Assembly: GCA_013330155.1 (NCBI GenBank)
Contig: DUIU01000151.1
Span: forward strand, 8,888-17,537
DNA: 8,650 nt
DNA from: Candidatus Poseidonia sp.
Lineage (GTDB): Archaea > Thermoplasmatota > Poseidoniia > Poseidoniales > Poseidoniaceae
Reading direction: 5' to 3'
Under the pieces are notes generated by a model. The model was not told where the DNA came from, made no database searches, and saw only the letters and a program-made list of their open reading frames with translations. The position numbers and the translations under genes were made by a program. Shown here piece by piece: positions 1-6,077 of the stretch (positions are counted from its first letter, which is position 1; every line of letters begins with the position of its first letter).

Positions 1-2
1 AC

Positions 3-3000
3 AGCGGTGACACACCAACCTATCGCCTTGAAGGCACGGTTGACGCCATGGGTACCTTCACTTCAGAAGGCACATCGACGCTCAGCCGGACCTACGGTGA
101 TGCCGATGCTGGACAGGGTGAAACCCTTGAAGGTGCAGGATTGTTCGAAGGAACTGGAACGTTCAACGGAACCGGATTGTTCATCGGTGTTGGAACCTTC
201 TCTGGCCCAATGGTTGAACCTGGTTCGTTCTACAAGACGGGTCTTCTTCCTGGTACCTACAACATGATTGCTCAGCTCGCTAATGGAAAGGAAGTTCTTT
301 TGCCAGACCCGGTTGAAATCGGTATTGACCCAACTTACGATCTTGCCATGACCATGCCTGGTGCCATTTTCAAGGACACCCTCAAGGACATGCACGGCGA
401 TGCAATGGCAAACCAAACCATTGAATTTGTTGATGTTGACCTTGGCGAAGAGTTTGCCGTTATGATTCCAACCGATGAAGATGGGAACTTCTCTTACGGC
501 CCAATCCCGCCAGGAGACTACTACTACCGCGGGGACGTTGACAACGACGGATGGTACGACTTTAACGAGTCCATCTTTGTCATTACGGACACAACCAACA
601 TCACGTTGGACCTCAATGTGCCCGACACAGTGGACGTCACTTTGACCCTTGTTTCACCGGTGGACCCATTGACACAAGAACCGCTCTTTGATGTGGCAAA
701 CCGGACCATTACGTTCCAAAACGAAATTGACTTGCTCGACCCAATCAACGTCACAAGCGATGAAAATGGAGACTTGTATGCTGAACTTCTGTTCGGTGTT
801 TGGGACATTCGCGACGATGTGAACCCTGAGTTCGTGCTCTTCGACCAAATCGAACTTGTGCCCGGTACTGAGGACCTTGCTAAGGACGTCACCTATGCTC
901 AAGCCGCTTACATCAACGGTTCAATGCGAAACTACCCCGGCGTCACGGTTGAGGAATGGAACACCTGGTACGATGAAACACCGGAAGAAAACCGAGAACA
1001 AACCACGCAACCAGCGAATGGCTTGACCGTGAACTTTGTTTCAGACAATCTTGAGTTCGCTGCGGTCACCAATCTCACGGGATACTTCTCCGTGCGTGTT
1101 CCCTCCGGTTTCACATACCACCTGACCACCGAGAGCGTTGTCACCAATCGCGGATACGGGGCCCTTGTGGCCGTTGAGACGGGCACAGACACTGACCTTG
1201 GAATGCTCTACATTCAACCTACCACCCTCCTTAACGGAGTGGTTCACCTCTACGAGAACAGCACCCGATGGGATTCAAGTTTCCCGATGTGGGAGGCTCC
1301 TGAAATCATCGCTACAAACGATGCAGGTTTGATATGGACCACCATCGCTAACGAGTTTGGAGAGTTCGCCCTCGACCTTCCCAACGGAGTATGGGACCTG
1401 ACCGTTTCCGACGAACGCCTCAACGTTTCAACGGTTGAGGACTTGGTCATCAATCGCTCAAATACTGAGCCACTTTCATCGATCGAACTCATCGCAGAGC
1501 CAGAAGCCATCGATGTGGTAATGCATGTATACCTCAACGCTGCCGAGGACGGCACCTTTGAGAATGGAACCATGGCCACTCCTGCCTTCAGCCTGAGGCC
1601 AATCGATGAAAACCAAGACAGCATTTACTACACGGCCGAAGACTACACTGAACCAGGAATCATCACTGTGTCTTTGACACCCGGTGGCTATGACATCGTG
1701 TTCAACCGAACGGCAGCCAGTGATGAGAACGCCACAGATTACGACTTGGTCGGTGAGCAGTTCTTCGATGCGATTCGCATCAGTCTCGATGCCATCGAAG
1801 ACCCAGTAGACGTGGCATTGAAGAACACCTACCTTGTTTCTGGTACGCTCTTTAACACCACCAACGAAGGTATTGCCAACGAGTTCTTGCTCTACAACGA
1901 AGCCGATGATGAATGGTTCAATTTGGGGTCAGATGAGAACGGTAGTTTCGCCGCCTATGTGCCTGCAGGTGAGTGGTTGGTCATTGTGGCTCCGTTCGCC
2001 AACGGTGACAATACGGAGACGCTGCGCCAACCCCTCACGGTTGATGCAAACTCAGACCGATTGAATCTTAACATGACCACAAGCCTCAGCGTAGAGGTTT
2101 CTATGCAATTGTTGGAAGCCGTGACCGAGTCGCCACTGAGCGACATGACGGTCACTGCGGTGAGCCATGATGGATTTGGCAACATCACCTTTGACCGAAC
2201 CGATGCAGAAGGGAACTCAACAGAGCTACTGATGCCGGGAACATGGAGTTTCTACTTCAATCGTACCATTGGAACGAAATCATGGTTCATGGACACCAGT
2301 GATGCTCCATTCACCACCGACCTCGCCGATGAGAACAATTCCCTTACCTTGGATCCCGTTTACGCGGTCTTGGAAGTCGAAATTGGTGGTAAGGTCTACT
2401 GGGACCTTGACAACAACAGTGTGCCAAGCTTCGGTGAAGGTCTGCCAGGGATGAACGTCACGATTGTTGGCGACAACAACTCTGAATTCTCCACCACGGT
2501 GGCCACCGATGATGAAGGAGTCTGGCGAGTCTTTGTTCCAATCCGTGATGTCTACAACGTGACCGTTGAGAAAGAAGGATTTGAGACCGTGTACTACGAG
2601 ACCGTCAACCAAACCGGATACACCGTCCACGACAGTCCTGATTCCACTGACATAGAGGTGACCGCTGGTTTGGTCGATGCAGAAGGTACGGTTACTGACC
2701 AACTTGATGCTGACCGGCTTGTTGGTGCAAGCATTGTGCTTTACCCCGTCGCCGGTGTTGAACGAGAGCCAGTTGAAGTAAGTGGTACGATGAACGGTAC
2801 TACCCTTGAATGGTCGGCAAGTGTCCAACCCGGTGAATGGGTCGTTGTGGTTTCCCAAACCAACCTTGGACCGAATGGTGGAGGAGTTGCTGTTGGATTG
2901 CTTGATGCGAGCGTCGCTAACGGCGGCAACATCAGCATGACCATGGCCCTTGGTGGATTCGTTGAACTCGCAACGGCTTGGACTGACATTGAGCAAAACG

Positions 3001-4508
3001 AGCACCATGCTGGTGCTGATAGCGATGGTTTCTCCATGATTCAAGAGGCCGTCGAGCTTGAGGTCACCTTTGATGACATGGCTTGGATGATGGATGTACC
3101 TGCCTCTGGTCAACTCCGGGAACTCTTCCCTGAAGGCGGTGTTTCGTTTGATGGTGAGTTCATGACCGTTCAACACAGTTCTCAACTCGAAATGGAATAC
3201 TTTGGTGGCCAAACGACCACCATCAACGCTGACTCAACCATCTCTGCCACGTTGAACTTCAACCGCCGCGTCAACTCAGCCCTTGATATCTCATTCAGTG
3301 CTGATTCCTTGACGGATGGTACACTGCTCAACGCCGTAGATGGTGAAATTGAGGCGATTGTTTCCTCATCCAACGAATCGGTTTACTCGGTCATTACGTT
3401 TGATTACGAAGTGGTTTACAACGGAACCGAGACGATGGATATCTTCTCAGTCGAGGGCGAGATGGGCTTGGCTCAAGATTCAGACCTATGGAATGTTCAG
3501 TTTTGGAACGCCTCGGCTGATGATGGCCAAGGTGCTTACGAGGACACCATCAACGTGGCTCTTGGAATTGGTGATAATTCAACAGAGGCCGTACTCAGTA
3601 CGACCGTGAAGGTGCAAATCACGCTGCCTGACGTCGCAGATGCTTGGCATCTCACCAACGGCCACCGTATGACGTTGCGTCTCGAGACGGACTTGGGAGA
3701 ATCATCTCAAGGCTCTGTCAAGGTGTTTGTTCCACAATCGTTCGGTTTCACCGTATCGGATGCTACTGAGGAATTGGGCATGTCTGCCCTGGTTGAGCGT
3801 CAGTTCTCCTTTGCGTTGACCAACGATGGAAACGGACAGGACACCTTTACCATTGAATTGCTTGAAAGCGGCATCCCCGAGGACTGGTCCGTCACGCCGA
3901 TGGCTTCGACGTTGACCCTTAACAAGGGTGAAACGCGAACACAACAGTTCACCGTCTTTGCTCCAGAGTCCTTTACGGAAGGCGACTTTGACCTCACCGT
4001 CTACGTCAACAGCCAGGATGAAAACGTTGAACGTCAAGAAGTCGAAGTGAGCATCAAGAAGGCCACGATCTATCTCACCTTGGACACGGCTCGCATTGCC
4101 ACTGAATCTGACCTCATCGCCGATAAGGTCGGTGCTGTGCGTGTTCCTATCGTGAACGAAGGTTTGCTTGACGCTCCTTCAGTGATTGTTTACCTCACGC
4201 CTCCGAACGGCGCTGAACTTTCCCAATCCATCGCTGTTCCAGCCGGTGGAGAAGGTGTCGCCGTCTTTGAGGGACTCACCTTTATGCAAGGCAACCAGCG
4301 CTTTGACTATCGAGTTGAAGTGGCGGGAGCGGAAGCGAACAGCGTAGAATCGAAGCCTTCGGATGATGACTTCGCTTTGGAATACAACATCGAATCCACC
4401 GCCGATGGTGAATCGATTTGGATGACACTCCTCATCGCACTGTTGGCCATTCTCGTGGTCTACGGTGGAGTTCGCACTGCTCGTAGCCGAGGCGGAACCA
4501 AGTTCTGA
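3..4508 (+). CDS. Giant modular surface protein, C-terminally membrane-anchored (5' partial)
   Basis: The reading frame is open from the left edge (first full codon at 3). The ATG at 48 is probably internal because the same frame continues upstream with similar Gly/Thr-rich sequence, so the true start and signal peptide lie outside the window. Numbering from that Met, the order is: hexapeptide repeat 29-52; about ten tandem ~95-residue carboxypeptidase-regulatory-like units 57-968, including an SdrD-B-like unit 778-872; unrecognised beta-rich region 970-1225; NEW3-like domain 1249-1324; CARDB-like domain 1341-1427; transmembrane helix 1458-1475; basic tail ending RGGTKF. I count about 33 N-X-S/T sequons. 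No catalytic motif is visible. Such architecture fits an extracellular stalk, adhesin or surface-layer-associated protein held in the membrane by its C terminus. That role is inference. A co-directional membrane protease follows after 64 bases. Confidence 0.9.
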   Translation, partial: SGDTPTYRLEGTVDAMGTFTSEGTSTLSRTYGDADAGQGETLEGAGLFEGTGTFNGTGLFIGVGTFSGPMVEPGSFYKTGLLPGTYNMIAQLANGKEVLLPDPVEIGIDPTYDLAMTMPGAIFKDTLKDMHGDAMANQTIEFVDVDLGEEFAVMIPTDEDGNFSYGPIPPGDYYYRGDVDNDGWYDFNESIFVITDTTNITLDLNVPDTVDVTLTLVSPVDPLTQEPLFDVANRTITFQNEIDLLDPINVTSDENGDLYAELLFGVWDIRDDVNPEFVLFDQIELVPGTEDLAKDVTYAQAAYINGSMRNYPGVTVEEWNTWYDETPEENREQTTQPANGLTVNFVSDNLEFAAVTNLTGYFSVRVPSGFTYHLTTESVVTNRGYGALVAVETGTDTDLGMLYIQPTTLLNGVVHLYENSTRWDSSFPMWEAPEIIATNDAGLIWTTIANEFGEFALDLPNGVWDLTVSDERLNVSTVEDLVINRSNTEPLSSIELIAEPEAIDVVMHVYLNAAEDGTFENGTMATPAFSLRPIDENQDSIYYTAEDYTEPGIITVSLTPGGYDIVFNRTAASDENATDYDLVGEQFFDAIRISLDAIEDPVDVALKNTYLVSGTLFNTTNEGIANEFLLYNEADDEWFNLGSDENGSFAAYVPAGEWLVIVAPFANGDNTETLRQPLTVDANSDRLNLNMTTSLSVEVSMQLLEAVTESPLSDMTVTAVSHDGFGNITFDRTDAEGNSTELLMPGTWSFYFNRTIGTKSWFMDTSDAPFTTDLADENNSLTLDPVYAVLEVEIGGKVYWDLDNNSVPSFGEGLPGMNVTIVGDNNSEFSTTVATDDEGVWRVFVPIRDVYNVTVEKEGFETVYYETVNQTGYTVHDSPDSTDIEVTAGLVDAEGTVTDQLDADRLVGASIVLYPVAGVEREPVEVSGTMNGTTLEWSASVQPGEWVVVVSQTNLGPNGGGVAVGLLDASVANGGNISMTMALGGFVELATAWTDIEQNEHHAGADSDGFSMIQEAVELEVTFDDMAWMMDVPASGQLRELFPEGGVSFDGEFMTVQHSSQLEMEYFGGQTTTINADSTISATLNFNRRVNSALDISFSADSLTDGTLLNAVDGEIEAIVSSSNESVYSVITFDYEVVYNGTETMDIFSVEGEMGLAQDSDLWNVQFWNASADDGQGAYEDTINVALGIGDNSTEAVLSTTVKVQITLPDVADAWHLTNGHRMTLRLETDLGESSQGSVKVFVPQSFGFTVSDATEELGMSALVERQFSFALTNDGNGQDTFTIELLESGIPEDWSVTPMASTLTLNKGETRTQQFTVFAPESFTEGDFDLTVYVNSQDENVERQEVEVSIKKATIYLTLDTARIATESDLIADKVGAVRVPIVNEGLLDAPSVIVYLTPPNGAELSQSIAVPAGGEGVAVFEGLTFMQGNQRFDYRVEVAGAEANSVESKPSDDDFALEYNIESTADGESIWMTLLIALLAILVVYGGVRTARSRGGTKF
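132..203 (+). repeat. Four tandem 18-base units encoding a GxGxF hexapeptide
   Basis: Four consecutive in-frame units read GAGLFE, GTGTFN, GTGLFI and GVGTFS, giving the consensus G-x-G-[LT]-F-x. The DNA of the units has diverged at third codon positions while the Gly and Phe positions are kept, which points to selection on the protein. Less regular Gly/Thr/Phe sequence precedes it (for example MGTFTSEGTSTLS), so the block may be the end of a longer low-complexity or beta-solenoid segment that starts outside the window. Confidence 0.8.
216..2951 (+). repeat. Array of about ten carboxypeptidase-regulatory-like beta-sandwich units (protein-level repeat)
   Basis: Within the giant surface protein the same signature recurs: an acidic Gly turn (DEDGNF, SDENGD, NEFGEF, SDENGS, DAEGNS, DDEGVW), then a strand, then a P-x-G-x-[WY] turn. 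The second turn starts at residues 66 (LLPGTY), 153 (IPPGDY), 248 (LFGVWD), 351 (VPSGFT), 444 (LPNGVW), 543 (LTPGGY), 638 (VPAGEW), 729 (MPGTW), 830 (VPIRDVY) and 926 (VQPGEW), numbered from the Met at 48. Spacings are 87-103 residues. This is the pattern of the carboxypeptidase D regulatory-like / transthyretin-like fold used as spacer domains in secreted proteins. The units are too divergent to be recognisable as DNA repeats. Confidence 0.7.
2379..2663 (+). other. SdrD-B / Cna-B-like unit within the surface protein
   Basis: Residues 778-872 (from Met48) begin IGGKVYWDLDNNSVPSFGEG and continue LPGMNVTI. This matches the G-x-V-[FY]-x-D-x-[ND]-N-...-G-E-x-[GL]-L-x-G-V-x-V start of SdrD-B repeats, which bind calcium through the Asp/Asn loop in staphylococcal adhesins. 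Calcium binding here is inferred from the DLDNN loop. It is the best-conserved unit of the array. Confidence 0.65.
3792..4019 (+). other. NEW3-like (NPCBM-associated) domain of the surface protein
   Basis: Residues 1249-1324 (from Met48) read as one typical unit: FALTNDGNGQDTF, then GIPEDWSVTP, then LTLNKGETRTQQFTVFAP, then GDFDLTVYVNS. The N-x-G-x-x-x-D-T-[FY] strand, the W-x-V-x-[PF] strand and the G-[ED]-[TS] turn before a beta strand are hallmarks of NEW3 and related alpha-galactosidase-associated domains, common in archaeal surface proteins close to the membrane. A second Ig-like unit (residues 1341-1427, CARDB-like, with VPIVNEGLLDAPSVIVYL) follows it. Confidence 0.7.
4419..4472 (+). 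other. C-terminal transmembrane anchor of the surface protein
   Basis: The codons encode a run of about 18 hydrophobic residues (WMTLLIALLAILVVYGGV), preceded by an acidic extracellular stretch and followed by the short basic tail RTARSRGGTKF. The positive-inside rule places the tail in the cytoplasm and the whole large N-terminal part outside. No PGF-CTERM or LPxTG motif is seen just before the helix, so the helix itself is probably the permanent anchor. Confidence 0.85.
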
Positions 4509-4572
4509 TGTTCACTTTTGCTTGAATTTTCAAACAAGGGTTCATGAGGAAAACAGTGGGATAGCGTAAGCC
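4509..4572 (+). promoter_or_regulatory. Short spacer between surface-protein and protease genes; weak promoter signals only
   Basis: The 64-base spacer has a T-rich stretch (4515-4530) containing TTGAATTTT. It could act as a weak archaeal T-tract terminator for the upstream gene or as a poor TATA-like element for the downstream one, but nothing is convincing. There is no strong Shine-Dalgarno sequence before the ATG at 4573; GTGGG at 4556-4560 is the nearest purine-rich match. Read-through from the upstream gene is as likely as a separate promoter. Confidence 0.3.
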
Positions 4573-5781
4573 ATGGAAGGCCTACGCGACGTGGAATACC
4601 TTCCCGAACCGTCTGATCGACGCATTCTTTCGGCCGTTGCCCCTGCCGTTATTGGTTTCCAAGACCAATGGCGTTCCGAGACCATGGGCTGGGCTCCACT
4701 GCAGGTTGAACCGGTGGTGCGCTACAACCGCCAACGCTTTTCGATATCAGGAGTGGTCCTCTTCGCGCTCTTGATTTCCCTCAGCGTGTTGATGTGGCAG
4801 AATCAGTGGCTCGTCGTGGACCTCCCTGCACCAAAATCAGAGTGGGCTTTTGAGGACACTTCGATTCGAGGGGTACAAGATGCCGGCCTGACCGGTGAAG
4901 GCGTTCGAGTGTGCATGGTCGACACCGGCATCGATGGAACCCATGAGGCGTTCGCCGGCGTGGACATCACGTTCAAGGACATCGTGGGTGCTTCTCGTCT
5001 ACCGTTGGACTATGGAGCCGTAGCTCACGGTACGTTGATGTCCGGCATTCTCCTTTCACAAGATGGTGCCCAATTCGGGGCTGCCCCCAACGTCTCGTTC
5101 GCCATGGTGGCAGCGCTGGAAGACAATGGGGATGGTGAAAACACGGGCCTTGATTCGGACGTTGCTGACGCCATTCGTTGGTGTCAGTTTGAATTCAATG
5201 CCGACATTATTTCGCTGTCCCTTGGTGGTTCTAATGATGCTGGCAACCTAGAAGGTGGTTCATCAGCCGCCACTCGGCAGGCGACTGATGCAGGAATTTA
5301 CGTGGTGGCTGCTGCAGGAAACGATGGTCTCGAAGACGATGGAGATGTCGCCTCTCCGGGCAGTGTAGCCTTGGCGATATCCGTCGGCGCAACGGTCCGA
5401 GAGGGCAATGTTTGGTCCAATTCATCGATGGGCGATACCACCGACCGCAATGGAGATGCTCGTCAACATCCCCACATGAAACCGGAAGTCGTGGCACCCG
5501 GGGAACGCATCATCAGTACCGGTGAAGACAATCTCTGGTATTCAAGCAGTGGTTCTTCGGATGCCACGGTGTTTGTCACCGGCGCCCTCGCCCTGATCCT
5601 TGAAGACCAACCACGACTCAAACCTCAACCTGGGGGCGATGCATCATGTTTGATTCAGGTCAAACAGGCGCTCATGGATTCGCTGGTTTCTGACCCAGTA
5701 AATCATGATGAGCGAGGGGGCTATGGCTTTCTCAATGCTGAGGCTTGGTTGAGTCAATCTCGTGCAATTTCGGGATGCTGA
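4573..5781 (+). CDS. Membrane-anchored subtilisin-like serine protease (S8 family)
   Basis: The 402-residue product has the subtilase motifs in order: CMVDTGIDGTH with catalytic Asp117, AHGTLMSG with His152, VVAAAGNDG with oxyanion-hole Asn250, KPEVVAPG at 303-310, and SSSGSSDATVFVTGALAL with Ser329, ending in the usual RGGYGFLNAEAWL helix. The serine motif is divergent: GSSDATV replaces the common GTSMAAP. A hydrophobic helix at about 57-75 follows 56 residues containing several Arg, so the protease domain should face outside. Only about 35 residues separate the helix from the Asp motif, leaving no room for a standard inhibitor-type propeptide. An in-frame stop at 4567 makes the ATG at 4573 the earliest start; Met38 (4684) is an alternative that keeps the helix. 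Substrates are unknown; the neighbouring surface proteins are candidates by context only. Confidence 0.92.
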   Translation: MEGLRDVEYLPEPSDRRILSAVAPAVIGFQDQWRSETMGWAPLQVEPVVRYNRQRFSISGVVLFALLISLSVLMWQNQWLVVDLPAPKSEWAFEDTSIRGVQDAGLTGEGVRVCMVDTGIDGTHEAFAGVDITFKDIVGASRLPLDYGAVAHGTLMSGILLSQDGAQFGAAPNVSFAMVAALEDNGDGENTGLDSDVADAIRWCQFEFNADIISLSLGGSNDAGNLEGGSSAATRQATDAGIYVVAAAGNDGLEDDGDVASPGSVALAISVGATVREGNVWSNSSMGDTTDRNGDARQHPHMKPEVVAPGERIISTGEDNLWYSSSGSSDATVFVTGALALILEDQPRLKPQPGGDASCLIQVKQALMDSLVSDPVNHDERGGYGFLNAEAWLSQSRAISGC

Positions 5782-5796
5782 GTGCGATTTTGTCGT

Positions 5797-5835
5797 ATTC
5801 AGCTGAATTTGATTTGCCGAAATCTCGCATTTTTA
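5797..5835 (+). terminator. Possible terminator region after the protease gene
   Basis: Fifteen bases after the stop codon lies a perfect 12-bp palindrome, ATTCAGCTGAAT (5797-5808). A small inverted repeat, GATTT-GCCG-AAATC (5811-5824), and a T5 tract (5830-5834) follow. Hairpins this small are weak and archaeal termination relies mainly on T-tracts, so this is a tentative call. A longer T7 run at 5916-5922 could be a second stop signal. Confidence 0.3.
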
Positions 5836-5888
5836 TCGTAATTTCTACCCTTTCCTTACAACATAGTGCGTGAATCCGGCAAATTAAT

Positions 5889-5918
5889 TGATATTCTTTC
5901 AGTCTAATGATATTCTTT
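5889..5918 (+). repeat. 11-bp direct repeat upstream of the beta-helix gene promoter
   Basis: TGATATTCTTT occurs exactly at 5889-5899 and again at 5908-5918, with 19 bases from start to start and 8 bases between copies. The repeat sits about 20-50 bases upstream of the putative TATA box at 5939-5947, a position where archaeal activators bind. It could be a tandem operator, but the sequence is AT-rich and chance similarity is possible. Confidence 0.4.
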
Positions 5919-5938
5919 TTTTGCCAAATGAGGCGCAG

Positions 5939-5947
5939 TATTATATT
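5939..5947 (+). promoter_or_regulatory. Archaeal TATA-like box for the beta-helix gene
   Basis: TATTATATT lies in the AT-rich spacer, preceded by the purine-containing GGCGCAG that could serve as a BRE. Archaeal transcripts usually start about 22-27 bases downstream of the box, which predicts a start near 5968-5972 and a leader of roughly 10-14 bases before the ATG at 5982. This fits the ribosome-binding site at 5970. Confidence 0.5.
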
Positions 5948-5969
5948 CGTGGCGTTCATGGACAGAACC

Positions 5970-5974
5970 GGTGA
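5970..5974 (+). promoter_or_regulatory. Shine-Dalgarno sequence GGTGA deciding the start at 5982
   Basis: GGTGA pairs with the archaeal 16S 3' end and is separated by seven bases from the ATG at 5982. An in-frame ATG at 5958 would lie upstream of the predicted transcription start and lacks such a site, so 5982 is preferred. Confidence 0.6.
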
Positions 5975-5981
5975 ATTGCTG

Positions 5982-6077
5982 ATGTCTGAAAATAATCGAA
6001 CCAAATCCGTCTCTCTCGTGATGCTCTACATGATGTCACTTCTGATGGTGATGGTCAGCGTTCCCGCCGCCTCAGCC
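5982..6077 (+). other. Sec signal peptide of the beta-helix protein
   Basis: The first 32 residues have a short polar N region with Arg6 and Lys8, a Met- and Leu-rich hydrophobic core (about residues 10-27) and a cleavage site VPAASA before VNETT. The Ala-x-Ala motif at 30-32 fits signal peptidase I. There is no twin-arginine pair and no lipobox Cys. Confidence 0.85.

Noticed and set aside
2280..3212. A 310-codon open frame on the minus strand opposite the surface protein gene
   Set aside because: It lies wholly inside a well-supported gene, its translation is rich in His and Val with no domain or signal, and it follows from the codon bias of the sense strand.
4380..4508. Archaeosortase (PGF-CTERM) sorting signal at the C terminus of the surface protein
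   Set aside because: There is a transmembrane helix and a basic tail, but no PGF or similar tripeptide before the helix, so a plain membrane anchor is the better reading.
4522..4533. Inverted repeat TTGAA-TT-TTCAA in the spacer before the protease gene
   Set aside because: A 5-bp AT-rich stem with a 2-base loop is too weak and too common by chance to call a terminator or operator.
5958..5960. Upstream in-frame ATG as the start of the beta-helix protein
   Set aside because: It would add eight residues to the signal peptide but lies before the predicted transcript start and lacks a ribosome-binding site; the ATG at 5982 has GGTGA at seven bases.
5732..6004. A 90-codon minus-strand frame covering the spacer before the beta-helix gene
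   Set aside because: It overlaps the ends of two real genes and the promoter region, and its product shows no recognisable feature.
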